Below are positions 8,386 through 16,431 of a stretch of 64,000 nt of DNA, in pieces. Positions within the stretch are counted from its first letter, which is position 1. The number at the start of each line of letters is the position of its first letter. The stretch is from JACVRM01 sp036824245 (GTDB taxonomy: Bacteria; Actinomycetota; Thermoleophilia; Gaiellales; Gaiellaceae), in NCBI GenBank assembly GCA_036824245.1, contig DAITAO010000002.1, positions 41,926-105,925 of the forward strand. Direction: 5' to 3'. The position numbers were made by a program, and so were the translations under genes. The notes beneath the pieces are model-generated. The model worked only from the letters and a program-made list of their open reading frames with translations. It was not told the origin of the DNA and did no database searches.

Positions 8386-9505
8386 TGGATAACAGGCAGC
8401 TCGGCGGCAGCGGCGTCAGCGTCCCCCGCGTGATCCTCGGCGCGGGGAACTTCGGCGGCATCGGCTCCGCGCCGCAGTTCTTCGGACAGGGAGAGAGCGA
8501 GGAAGAGGCGTACGCGATCATGGACGCCGCCTGGGCGCGGGGGATGTCGGCTTTCGACACGGCGGACGCATACGGAGGCGGGCGCAGCGAGACGTGGATC
8601 GGGCGCTGGCGGGCCGCGCGGGGCCACGAGCCGATGCTCTCCACCAAGGTCTTCCACTCGGTGGAGGGCGATCCCGCAGACCGCGGACTCGCGCTCGAGC
8701 GCATTCGCCGGCAGATCGCGGGCAGCTTGAGCCGACTCGGCACGAGCTCCGTGGACATGTACCTGATCCACGAGCCCGATCCGGATACGCCTATCCTGGA
8801 CACGCTGCGCGCGCTCGACGAGCTCGTGCGCGAGGGGACTGTCCGTGCGATCGGCGCGAGCAACGTCGACGGCGCGTACCTCGAGGAGGCGCTCTCGGTC
8901 TCCGAGCGCGAGGGCCTAGCCCGCTTCGAGTGGGTGCAGAACTCGTACTCGCTGCTCGATCGCGAGGCGGAGCGCGACGTGCTGCCGCTGTGCGCGGAAC
9001 GCGGGCTCGGCTTCACGCCGTTCAGTCCGCTCGCCGGCGGCTGGCTGACCGGCAAGTACACTCGCGACCGTCCCTATCCGGCCGGCTCGCGGATGACCTT
9101 GCGCCCGGAGCCGTACGAGCACCTCACGACGGACGCCGTCTATGACGGTCTCGACGCCCTCGGCGCCGCTGCGGCCGAGCGGGGCGTGGACGTCTCGACG
9201 CTCGCGATCGCCTGGGTGCTCTCACATCCGCAGGTGTCGGCAATCGTCTGCGGCCCGCGCCGGCCCGGCCATCTGAAGCCGTCGCTCGACGCNNNNNNNN
9301 NNNNNNNNNNNNNNNNNNNNNNNNNNNNNNNNNNNNNNNNNNNNNNNNNNNNNNNNNNNNNNNNNNNNNNNNNNNNNNNNNNNNNNNNNNNNCGGCAATC
9401 GTCTGCGGCCCGCGCCGGCCCGGCCATCTGAAGCCGTCGCTCGACGCCCTCGACGTGTCGTTGTCCGCTGGGGAGCGCGTTGAGCTAGCGTCACTTTTCC
9501 CATGA
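8385..9505 (+). CDS. Aldo/keto reductase (interrupted by an assembly gap)
   Basis: ATG 8385 overlaps the upstream TGA by one base (TGATG). AKR features: GAGNFGGIGS, FDTADAYGGGRSETWIG (catalytic Asp and Tyr), LSTKVFH (catalytic Lys) and DMYLIHEPD (catalytic His), then IGASNVDG, WVQNSYSLLDRE and FTPFSPLAGGWLTGKY. The coding sequence hits 100 Ns at 9293. The 55 bases before the gap repeat exactly after it. Removing Ns and one copy (155 bp) restores the frame to a TGA at 9503-9505, giving a normal 321-residue AKR ending VELASLFP. The gap is therefore artefactual and the gene intact. Probably a NADPH-dependent oxidoreductase. Confidence 0.85.
9238..9447. repeat. 55-bp direct repeat flanking the gap (assembly overlap)
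   Basis: Positions 9238-9292 and 9393-9447 are identical and both encode the same part of the aldo/keto reductase (AIVCGPRRPGHLKPSLD). They are best explained as overlapping contig ends that were joined with Ns instead of merged. Confidence 0.93.
9293..9392. other. 100-N assembly gap
   Basis: Exactly 100 N, the usual filler for a scaffold gap of unknown length. It is flanked by an identical 55-bp sequence, so it probably represents no missing sequence. Confidence 0.98.
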
Positions 9506-10485
9506 GCTTGCTCGTCTTGACCTACCAGGACGTCGAGCGCCTGCTCCCGATGGAGGAGTGCATCGACGTGATGGAGGAAGCGCTCGGCGCCCTGAGTCGG
9601 GGTGAGATGCACCAGCCCCTACGCATGGTCGTGCGACCGCCGGAGGCTGCCGGCCTGATGGGGCTGATGCCGTCGTACCGCGGCGGCGAGCACCCTGCCT
9701 TCGCGCTGAAGGCGATCAACGTCATCCCGGACAACCCGGCCAGGCGAGGTCTCGACGCTCACCAGGGCGGCGTGCTGCTGTCGAGCGGCGAGACGGGCGA
9801 GCTGCTCGCGCTTGTCAACGCGTCGGCGATCACCGAGATCCGCACGGCGGCCGTTTCGGGCGTAGCTACTCGCCTGCTCGCGCTCGCGGACACCCGGGTG
9901 CTGGCCGTGCTCGGCTCGGGAGTGCAGGCGCGCTCGCACCTGCTCGCCATGGCGGCCGTGCGACCGTTCGAGCGCGCGCGCGTCTGGAGCCCGACGGAGA
10001 CGAACGCGCGCCGGCTGGCTGAGGAGATCGCGCTGCCCTTCCCGGTCGAGGTAGCGGCCTCCGCCGAGGACGCGGTGCGCGGCGCCGACGTGCTCGTCAC
10101 GGCGACTGCGGCGCCCGAGCCGGTGGTGCGCCGCGAGTGGATAGCCGATGGGACGCACATAAACGCCGTCGGCGCCTGCTTTCCGCACACGCGCGAGCTC
10201 GACGGCCCGACGGTTGCCGCGGCGACCCTGATCGTTGACCGGCGCGAGTCGGCCGAGAACGAGGCCGGCGACTATTTGCTGGCGGTGCAGGAAGGCGCGA
10301 TACCGTCGGATCACATCCGGGCAGAGCTGGGCGAGGTCGTCATCGGTGCTGCCCCCGGCCGCACGTCAGCGGCTGAGATCACGCTGTTCAAGTCGCTCGG
10401 CATAGCGATCGAGGACCTCGCGGCGGCGGACTACGTAGTGCGCAAGGCACGCGAGCAAGGCGTGGGCGCCGAGGTCCCGTTCTGA
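9502..10485 (+). CDS. Ornithine cyclodeaminase / mu-crystallin family protein
   Basis: 327 residues, ATG in a 4-bp ATGA overlap with the aldo/keto reductase. Family marks: YQDVERLLPMEECIDVMEEAL, HQGGVLLSSGETGELLALVN, ASAITEIRTAAVSGVAT, the Rossmann motif LAVLGSGVQARSHLLAM, and DVLVTATAAPEPVV. Members include ornithine cyclodeaminase, alanine dehydrogenase and ketimine reductases. Placed with a LIV transporter and a dehydratase-like PLP enzyme, it probably acts on an imported amino acid or its ketimine. Confidence 0.83.
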   Translation: MSLLVLTYQDVERLLPMEECIDVMEEALGALSRGEMHQPLRMVVRPPEAAGLMGLMPSYRGGEHPAFALKAINVIPDNPARRGLDAHQGGVLLSSGETGELLALVNASAITEIRTAAVSGVATRLLALADTRVLAVLGSGVQARSHLLAMAAVRPFERARVWSPTETNARRLAEEIALPFPVEVAASAEDAVRGADVLVTATAAPEPVVRREWIADGTHINAVGACFPHTRELDGPTVAAATLIVDRRESAENEAGDYLLAVQEGAIPSDHIRAELGEVVIGAAPGRTSAAEITLFKSLGIAIEDLAAADYVVRKAREQGVGAEVPF

Positions 10486-11426
10486 TCCCACTCGACGCGA
10501 TACGGCGCGCGCGCGAGACGCTCGCCGGCACTGCGCTGCGGACACCGCTTGTGCGCCTCCACGCGGAGGCGCCGGCCGAGATCCACCTCAAGCTCGAGAA
10601 CCTCCAGCCGATCGGCTCGTTCAAGATCCGCGGGGCGTACAACGCGGCCCGCAACGCTGCTCCGGAGCAGGTCGCGCGTGGCCTGCTCACGGCCAGCGCG
10701 GGAAACATGGCGCAGGGCGTGGCGTGGGCCGCCCGGGAGCTGGGCGTGCCGGCCACGATCGCTGTGCCCGATTACGCGCCGCGGGCGAAGCTGGACGCCG
10801 TCGAGCGGCTGGGCGGGCGGGTGGTGAAGCTGCCGTTCGACGTCTGGTGGCGCGCGATCGAAGAGCACCGCTTCGACGGCGCCGAGGGCCTCTTCCTGCA
10901 CCCGGTCGAGAGTGACGACGTCATGGCGGGCAACGGCACGATCGGACTGGAGATCATCGAGGACCTCGAGGACGTGGACGCAGTAGTCGTCCCGGTCGGC
11001 GGCGGCGGGCTGATCGTCGGGATCGCGAGCGCCGTCAAGCAGCTTCGTCCCGAGACGCGCATCGTCGCCGTGCAGCCCGAGACGGGCGCTCCGCTCGCCG
11101 CGTCGTTCGCGGCGGGCGAGGCCAGCGAGATCGACTACAAGCCGAGCTTCATCGACGGTGCGGGCGCGAAGCTGGTGCTGCCCCGCATGTGGCCGCTCCT
11201 CCAGGAGGTGGTCGACGAGACCGCCGTCGTGTCGCTCGACGAGGTGGCCGCAGCCGTCCGCCTGCTCGCCGAGCGCACGCACACGATCGCGGAAGGAGCC
11301 GGCGCGATGGCGCTTGCCGCCGCGCTCGCAGGCCGCGCCGGATCCGGCAAGATCGTCTGCATCATCTCGGGGGGCAATATCGACCCCGCTCCGCTAGCCA
11401 CGATCCTGGCCGGCGGGACGCCGTAG
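10482..11426 (+). CDS. Threonine/serine dehydratase-like PLP enzyme (non-AUG start)
   Basis: Fold-type II PLP enzyme: KLENLQPIGSFKIRGAYNA holds the Schiff-base Lys, VPVGGGGLIVGIASAVKQL binds the phosphate, and SGGNID is near the C-terminus. There is no ACT regulatory domain, so it resembles catabolic threonine dehydratase or threo-3-hydroxyaspartate ammonia-lyase. The first standard in-frame start (GTG 10551) would delete the conserved helix IPLDAIRRARETLAGTALRTP. The likely start is CTG 10482, in a CTGA overlap with the upstream stop, or ATC 10485; GAGGT at 10471-10475 is correctly placed for either. About 314 residues. Confidence 0.8.
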   Translation: MIPLDAIRRARETLAGTALRTPLVRLHAEAPAEIHLKLENLQPIGSFKIRGAYNAARNAAPEQVARGLLTASAGNMAQGVAWAARELGVPATIAVPDYAPRAKLDAVERLGGRVVKLPFDVWWRAIEEHRFDGAEGLFLHPVESDDVMAGNGTIGLEIIEDLEDVDAVVVPVGGGGLIVGIASAVKQLRPETRIVAVQPETGAPLAASFAAGEASEIDYKPSFIDGAGAKLVLPRMWPLLQEVVDETAVVSLDEVAAAVRLLAERTHTIAEGAGAMALAAALAGRAGSGKIVCIISGGNIDPAPLATILAGGTP

Positions 11427-11431
11427 TTGCC

Positions 11432-12547
11432 CTAGCTCTTGGCGATCACGAACGTGCTGGCGCCGATCAGCTTTCCGTAGCGGATCCCCTTTGCCTCACG
11501 GAAGGCTGGCCAGACGTACCAGCGGTACAGGCCGGGGAGCAAGAGGCGGCGTCTTCCCGCATAGCGCCACGCCGAAGGAACCTTCAGGCGCGGGCCCTTC
11601 GGCCAGGCGCTGAGCAGCTTGCGGCTGCCCCGGAAGAGCTGCACGTTGTAGAGCCGGGCACCCTGCACCGGCTTCCACGTGAGCGCCACCGGCGCGCGCA
11701 CCCGCGCCCCTCGTGTCGGTGTGCGCAACGGCCCGACGGGCGTCGCCAGCACCGTCGCCTGGGTGGCGTGGCCGGCCTCGTCACGGCCGACCACCGCGTA
11801 GCGGTAACGGACGCCGTTCTGCACGCGCCGGTCCGTGAAGGTTCCGCCCTTGCCCGCGTAGAGAGCCCGCTGCGTGGCGCGCAGCTCGGCGGTGGAGCGC
11901 AGCACCTCCACCCACTCCCAGGCCGGCAGCGGTTGCCAGCGGACGACGATCTCGCCGTCGCCGGAACGCGCGCTGACGCCGCTGAGGACGGGGGCATGTG
12001 CGTCGAACTTGAACGATGCGGCGACCGGTGCGCTCACGTTGCCAGCGCCGTCGGTGCACGTGCCGGGCACCGACGCGGTGCCGTTGTCCGGGCCCGGGTA
12101 GGTGGCCCTGGTACAGCCCGCGAGGCCCGACAGGGCGTCGGTACCTGCGAATGCGAACGTCACCGGCTTCGTGTACCAGCCTGCGTTGTCCGGAGCGCGG
12201 TCGGCGGAAGCGCCCGAGACGACCGGCGCCGTGCGGTCGATCTTGACGCTGAGTGAGGCGCTGCTGATCACGTCCAGGAGGTTCGTGGCCGTGCAGGTGA
12301 GTCGCGTACCGGAGGTGTCCCCGGTGAGGGTGGCCGCGTCGCAGCCCGCCGAGGATTTGATGCCCGACTCGGGATCCGACACCTGCCACCTGACGGTCAC
12401 GGGCGTCACGTACCAGCCGTTCGTCCCCTGAGCGCCGGTGAGATCGAACGTGATCAGGGGCGGCGTGCCGTCCGCGGCTCCTGACGCTCCGGACACGAGC
12501 AGCCCCGCCACCAGGAGCAGTACGACCTGCGAAAACCTGCGCAGCAC
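11432..12547 (-). CDS. Exported protein with Ig-like and fibronectin type III-like domains
   Basis: 371 residues from GTG 12547, one base after the upstream stop and just downstream of a GGGGAG ribosome site. Signal peptide: FSQVVLLLVAGLLVSGASGA. Two related modules follow, each with a GWY-(V/T)-(T/K)-PVT motif and a DG-GN segment (roughly residues 28-120 and 120-205), like bacterial Ig-like domains of surface proteins. An FN3-like segment (VVRWQPLPAWEWVEVLRS) is next, then a further beta-rich tail. No enzyme motif seen. Probably a cell-surface or secreted binding protein, cotranscribed with the gene at 12549. It ends 5 nt from the convergent dehydratase gene. Confidence 0.65.
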   Translation of the reverse strand: MLRRFSQVVLLLVAGLLVSGASGAADGTPPLITFDLTGAQGTNGWYVTPVTVRWQVSDPESGIKSSAGCDAATLTGDTSGTRLTCTATNLLDVISSASLSVKIDRTAPVVSGASADRAPDNAGWYTKPVTFAFAGTDALSGLAGCTRATYPGPDNGTASVPGTCTDGAGNVSAPVAASFKFDAHAPVLSGVSARSGDGEIVVRWQPLPAWEWVEVLRSTAELRATQRALYAGKGGTFTDRRVQNGVRYRYAVVGRDEAGHATQATVLATPVGPLRTPTRGARVRAPVALTWKPVQGARLYNVQLFRGSRKLLSAWPKGPRLKVPSAWRYAGRRRLLLPGLYRWYVWPAFREAKGIRYGKLIGASTFVIAKS

Positions 12548-12548
12548 G

Positions 12549-13115
12549 TCAGCTCCCCGCCACAAGCGGCCGGCTGTCGGCATGGAGGCGGCTCACGACT
12601 GCTCCGAGCCCGGCGGTGCCACCCACGAGCAACGCCAGCGCCAGCGCGGCGAGCGCAACCGGCGTGTCGTCCGTCGGCGCCTCGCGCAACCTCAGCACTC
12701 TGCTCGTCTCCCACCGCACGAGGCGTGGAGGTCGCGCCGCCGGAGCCTCATCTCTGGGCTGTGTCTTCCGCACTGCCTTGGCCCGCTTGGAGGGGGCGGG
12801 TTGCCGTGCATTCGGCGCGACACGCGGCGCTGAGGGCGGCGCAGCGGACGGCGCGGTCTCCCGGGCCCGCGTGCGTGTGGCTGCGGGTTGGATCGAGCGC
12901 CGTTCGGCCGGCCGCGCGTTGGCAGCCGGGGGGTGGTCCGGCGCGAGCGTGTCCTGCACGACCCAAGCGGGGGGCAGGTCGGGACGCGGGCCGGCGGCGA
13001 GCGCACTTCCGCAAGTGAGCGAGAGAGGCAAGCAGAACGCGAGCGCAACCAGGCAGCGGCATCGTCCGCAGTGCGGTCGCTCCTGCCGCAGCAACGATGG
13101 TGAGGCCTGGCTCAC
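12549..13115 (-). CDS. Exported Pro/Ala/Arg-rich protein with C-terminal membrane segment
   Basis: 188 residues from GTG 13115; an ATG at 13169 is in frame but lies inside a predicted promoter, and a GGGGAAGGG ribosome site precedes the GTG. The N-terminus has a Cys-containing basic region and then a hydrophobic stretch (LVALAFCLPLSLTCGSALA). The middle is low-complexity (many RP, AP and RT steps). A C-terminal transmembrane helix (ALAALALALLVGGTAGLGAV) leaves a short tail. There is no LPXTG motif. Function unknown; the layout matches the protein at 15040. Confidence 0.55.
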   Translation of the reverse strand: MSQASPSLLRQERPHCGRCRCLVALAFCLPLSLTCGSALAAGPRPDLPPAWVVQDTLAPDHPPAANARPAERRSIQPAATRTRARETAPSAAPPSAPRVAPNARQPAPSKRAKAVRKTQPRDEAPAARPPRLVRWETSRVLRLREAPTDDTPVALAALALALLVGGTAGLGAVVSRLHADSRPLVAGS

Positions 13116-13150
13116 AGCCGTGCCCTTCCCCTTGCGTTGCCTGCAATCCG

Positions 13151-13179
13151 AACCTAGTACGAGCGTCATCTGCTGTCAA
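13151..13179 (-). promoter_or_regulatory. Promoter for the 13115-11432 gene pair
   Basis: On the minus strand: -35 TTGACA (13174-13179, perfect consensus), 17-nt spacer, -10 TAGGTT (13151-13156, TANNNT). It follows directly after the terminator hairpin of the preceding gene. Confidence 0.7.
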
Positions 13180-13189
13180 ACGAACCGCG

Positions 13190-13219
13190 GGGTGCGGCGG
13201 GCGTGGACCCGCCGCACCC
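13190..13219 (-). terminator. Hairpin terminator after the repeat-protein gene
   Basis: Perfect 12-bp stem (GGGTGCGGCGGG / CCCGCCGCACCC) with a 6-nt loop, 14 nt after the stop of the gene at 13234. There is no long U run, as is common in GC-rich actinobacteria. Confidence 0.7.
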
Positions 13220-13233
13220 GACAGCGGTCTGCG

Positions 13234-14970
13234 TCAGTCGGTCAGCGGCGCCTCCTCCTCAGGTGCGTACCCGCGCTCCTCAGCCGGGGCCGGGATGTGC
13301 TTGCCGCAGCACGGCTTGCACTTGCGTCCGGGCCAGTCCTGCTTGTCGCACGGGTCACGCTTGTACTCGTGCTGGCGGCAGGGATCCCGCTTGGGATCCG
13401 GCTTGCAGCGCTCGTACTTGCACGGATCCGGCTTGCACCGGTCGTCCTTGCACCGCTTGTCGCGCGGCGGCAGAACGATGCCGTTCAGGTTCGACGGCCC
13501 GTACTGCACGGACTCGGCGTCCGCGTAGGCGCCCTGCTCGTTCGAGGCCACCTGCCCCGCCGCCTGCACGGCGACGCCGGAACCGCGTCCGTACTGCTGC
13601 TGGTCGATGCTCTGCTCGGTCTTGTTCAGATTGAGCGCGAGCGACGCGGCGTTCGACAGGTTCGCCTGCTCGACGCTCGGAGCCTCGCGAAGCGCGTTGT
13701 CCGGCGCACTCTCCGGCTCATCCGCCCGCTTGGGCTCGCCGGCCTCGTCGTAACCGCCGTCTCGGCTCTGGTCGACGGTCTGGCTGAGGCCGTTCAGGTT
13801 GGCGGACTTGGCGAGCGCAGCCGAGTCGTTCAGCTGCGTCACCGAGCCATCGCCGCTCCCCGCGCTCACATTCGACGGCTTTACCTGGAGCGAATCCGCC
13901 CAGGCGCCCGCCGACTGCTTGTTCGCGGCGATCTGGCCGGCCGCCTGGACGACGACGCCGTCGTCCTTCTGGCAGCACCGGTCGTCGAGCTCCTTGCGGC
14001 CGCCGAGCTCCTGCGTGATGTCCTGATCCGTGTGATTCAGGTTCACGGCGAAAGCGCCGGCGTGGGAGCTGTTCGACTGCGTCACGTCGCCGCCGTGACC
14101 CGGGCTCAGCACCCGCACTGCGACGTTCGTGTTCTCCGGCTTGATCTGCGTGGAGTCAGCCGATGCGACTGCTCCCTGCAGATTCCCGGCCACTTGCCCC
14201 GCGCTCTGCGCGGACGTTCCGTCGTGGCCTCCGGCCTGGGTGATGTCCTGGTCAGTGAAGTTGCCGTTCAGCGCGACCGCCTTGGCGGCGGACTCGTTGC
14301 GCTGCGTGACGGCGCCGTCGTCCCCGGGGCTGAGCACCCGTACGGAGACGTTGGTGTTCTTCGGTGCGATCTGCTTCGAGTCCGCGTCGGCGACAGCACC
14401 CTGCTTGCTGAAGGCTGCCTGCTCTGCGGACTGTGTGAGCGCTCCGTCGCCACCCTGGGAGACCGCCTGGTCGGTCTTGTTCAGGTTGGCGGCGATCGCG
14501 GTCGCCGAGGACTCGTTCGCCTGCGTGACCGACCCGTTGTTGCCGGGGCTCAGTACGCGGACGTTCACGTTCGTGTTCTCGGGCTTCACCTGCGTCGACT
14601 CGGCCGACGCCTTGGCGCCCTGAGCGCTGGCGGCAAGTTGCCCCGCCTGCTGGAGGGCGCCTCCGGCCTGACCGATGCTCTGCGTCGTCCCGTTCGCGTT
14701 TCCTGCGAGCGCGGCCGCCGACGAGCCATTGGTCTGGCTGACGGGGCCGCTCGAGCCCGGGCTGAGCACGTTGACCGAGACGTTCGTGTTCTGTGGTGCG
14801 ACCTGCGTGGATGTCGCGGACGAGCCGGCTAGCTGTGCGCTCGTCGCCACCTGGCCCGCTGTCTGGATGGACGGCGGTGCGCTCGGCGGCGGAGTGTCCG
14901 CGGCGGCGGCGCTTGTTGATGCGCCCGCAGCCAGGACTCCCGCGACCAACGCGAGGAGAATGCGTTTCAT
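13234..14970 (-). CDS. Exported Asn/Gln-rich repeat protein with Cys-rich tail (VRVLSPG repeats)
   Basis: 578 residues; ATG preceded by AAAGGAGA with 8-nt spacing. Signal peptide MKRILLALVAGVLAAGAS. Then about five copies of a 70-90 residue unit whose core reads NTNVxVRVLSPGxxGxVTQ, then N-x-S-x-A-x-A-x-N-x-N-x-T-x-Q, then Q-x-A-x-Q-x-A-x-x-x-Q; copies 1-4 are clear, 5 lacks VRVLSPG. Regular Ser/Asn/Gln spacing recalls curlin-type beta-solenoid repeats, but that is inference. The last 60 residues hold nine Cys in RCK, PDPC and PCC contexts and could crosslink or bind metal. Not a recognised named family. Probably an assembled surface or extracellular structural protein. Confidence 0.7.
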   Translation of the reverse strand: MKRILLALVAGVLAAGASTSAAAADTPPPSAPPSIQTAGQVATSAQLAGSSATSTQVAPQNTNVSVNVLSPGSSGPVSQTNGSSAAALAGNANGTTQSIGQAGGALQQAGQLAASAQGAKASAESTQVKPENTNVNVRVLSPGNNGSVTQANESSATAIAANLNKTDQAVSQGGDGALTQSAEQAAFSKQGAVADADSKQIAPKNTNVSVRVLSPGDDGAVTQRNESAAKAVALNGNFTDQDITQAGGHDGTSAQSAGQVAGNLQGAVASADSTQIKPENTNVAVRVLSPGHGGDVTQSNSSHAGAFAVNLNHTDQDITQELGGRKELDDRCCQKDDGVVVQAAGQIAANKQSAGAWADSLQVKPSNVSAGSGDGSVTQLNDSAALAKSANLNGLSQTVDQSRDGGYDEAGEPKRADEPESAPDNALREAPSVEQANLSNAASLALNLNKTEQSIDQQQYGRGSGVAVQAAGQVASNEQGAYADAESVQYGPSNLNGIVLPPRDKRCKDDRCKPDPCKYERCKPDPKRDPCRQHEYKRDPCDKQDWPGRKCKPCCGKHIPAPAEERGYAPEEEAPLTD

Positions 14971-15039
14971 CCTCTGTCTCCTTTGGACTGCTGAATCTCG
15001 CCGGGACCAGGCTTCGCCCGGCGCTGGGCAGTCCGTGCG

Positions 15040-16296
15040 TTAGCCGGGGCGCTCGGGTCGGGAGCTCCAGGGCCGTCGCCGGAACGCCGACGGGAGCCGA
15101 AGCCGTCGGGCAGAGCTCAGGCCCGCGAGCCCAAGTGAAGCGACCAGGATTGCGAACATCTTGAAGAAGGGGCCGAGGGGGGAGGCGCTGGTTGACGCGG
15201 ACGAGCCGGCGAGCCGCTCGGGGGAAGCATCGTTTGGCCGTGACGGCTCGCCGGCCGCCCGCTTGCGGGATTCAGTGCCATGGCCGGGCTCGTCGCGTGG
15301 TGCCCGGGTCGCAGCTGCCGGCCGGCCGGCCGGCCAGAGGGTGGCCGGCGTGGCCGCCGATAGCTGCGAAGGTGCGGCAGAGGTGCGACGGAGCGGCGCC
15401 CGGCCTGCAGGCGCCGCCTCCGTCCGGCCCCTCCACGTTCGATCGAAAGCCCGGCCGTCCGAGCGGTAGCCATTCGTCGACGGCTGCTGCGGGGACGGCC
15501 GGGCGCCTTCGGCGAGAGGAGTATCTCGCGAAGTATGTCTGTCGTTCCAGCGATCGGTCTCACTCTCGATTGTCCTGGAGATCCATTGCTGAATCGACTC
15601 TGGGTTGTGATACTGACTGGCGGAAGAGTGATACTGCGTCTGATCGGTAATTGGGTTCCAGGTGAGATTCCAGTTGAACGTGACATTGACGTTCACGGTG
15701 ACGTTGATGGAGGCCGCCGTCCCGATGCTCGTCTCCGCACCGTCGATCGCGCGCGCGATCGGCTGGTCAGGTGCGGGCGCGCCGGACTGGCTCACGGGGC
15801 CGTCGTTTCCCGGGCTCAGCACGCGTACGGAGATGTTGATGTTGACGGGCTGCTGGGCGGCGGCCGGCGTGCTCGGCGCGGCGGTTGGCTCGGGCGCAGG
15901 CTCTGCAGGCGCTGCTGCGGATGCGGCTGTCGCCTCAGGCGCTTGATACTGCGGTTCCTCCGCGTGATACTGCGGGGAATACTGCGCTGCGGATGTTCCT
16001 TGCGGCGGCGCCTCAGTGGCCGGCGCGCCTTGCGGCGTCGTGGAGAGCCCGACGTCCTCCGAGGCGGCCGCGACATCGGCGAGCGCTTCGTCGAGCGCCT
16101 GGGTGTCGACCAGGGCCGCGTCGACCGTGGGGAGCTCGGTCGCGGACGCCACCTGAGCTGCCAGGGCCGCGCTGAGATCGTCCGCCGCCTGTGCAGAGCC
16201 GCCGCCACCCAGTGCGCACGCGGCGACGGCAACGAAGGTCAGCACGCGCTTGCGTGATCGATCCAAGGTACGCCCCGACGTCGCGTGTGCGCGCAT
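15040..16296 (-). CDS. Exported VRVLSPG-motif protein with C-terminal membrane anchor
   Basis: 418 residues from ATG 16296. An upstream ATG at 16335 lies within the predicted promoter. Signal peptide (RKRVLTFVAVAACALGGGGS). A Gln/Tyr-containing low-complexity region with repeated (E/S)PQY(Q/H) steps follows, then one copy of NINISVRVLSPGNDGPVSQ shared with the neighbouring repeat protein. Next come NVTVNVNVTFNWNLTWN and a Pro/Arg-rich stretch. The C-terminal transmembrane segment (FKMFAILVASLGLAGLSS) has an Arg-rich tail. It could anchor the repeat protein to the membrane (inference). 69 nt separate the two genes. Confidence 0.6.
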   Translation of the reverse strand: MRAHATSGRTLDRSRKRVLTFVAVAACALGGGGSAQAADDLSAALAAQVASATELPTVDAALVDTQALDEALADVAAASEDVGLSTTPQGAPATEAPPQGTSAAQYSPQYHAEEPQYQAPEATAASAAAPAEPAPEPTAAPSTPAAAQQPVNINISVRVLSPGNDGPVSQSGAPAPDQPIARAIDGAETSIGTAASINVTVNVNVTFNWNLTWNPITDQTQYHSSASQYHNPESIQQWISRTIESETDRWNDRHTSRDTPLAEGARPSPQQPSTNGYRSDGRAFDRTWRGRTEAAPAGRAPLRRTSAAPSQLSAATPATLWPAGRPAAATRAPRDEPGHGTESRKRAAGEPSRPNDASPERLAGSSASTSASPLGPFFKMFAILVASLGLAGLSSARRLRLPSAFRRRPWSSRPERPG

Positions 16297-16301
16297 CAAA
16301 A

Positions 16302-16331
16302 ATACAATTGCCCCGGTCCGTCGACAGTCAA
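16302..16331 (-). promoter_or_regulatory. Promoter for the VRVLSPG gene cluster
   Basis: Minus strand: -35 TTGACT (16326-16331), 18-nt spacer, -10 TTGTAT (16302-16307). The ATG at 16296 is 5 nt further on, so the transcript would be leaderless or nearly so. Divergent from the sigma factor gene at 16432. Confidence 0.5.
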
Positions 16332-16431
16332 CCATGGCGAACGGGAAATACTTGCGTTTTGAAACCGGCGCGTTAGAGTAGGGAATCGCGACACTGAATT
16401 AATAAGGGGACAAAAAACGGGGGTACTCCAA

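Noticed and set aside
12616..14832. A 738-codon open frame on the plus strand
   Set aside because: It is antisense to the exported proteins on the minus strand, which have signal peptides, repeats, promoter and terminator; its own translation is Arg/Val/Leu-rich with no domain.
16340..16390. SigB/SigF-type promoter (GTTT...GGGAAT) before the sigma factor gene
   Set aside because: The spacing between the two motifs is about 21 nt, too long for that class.
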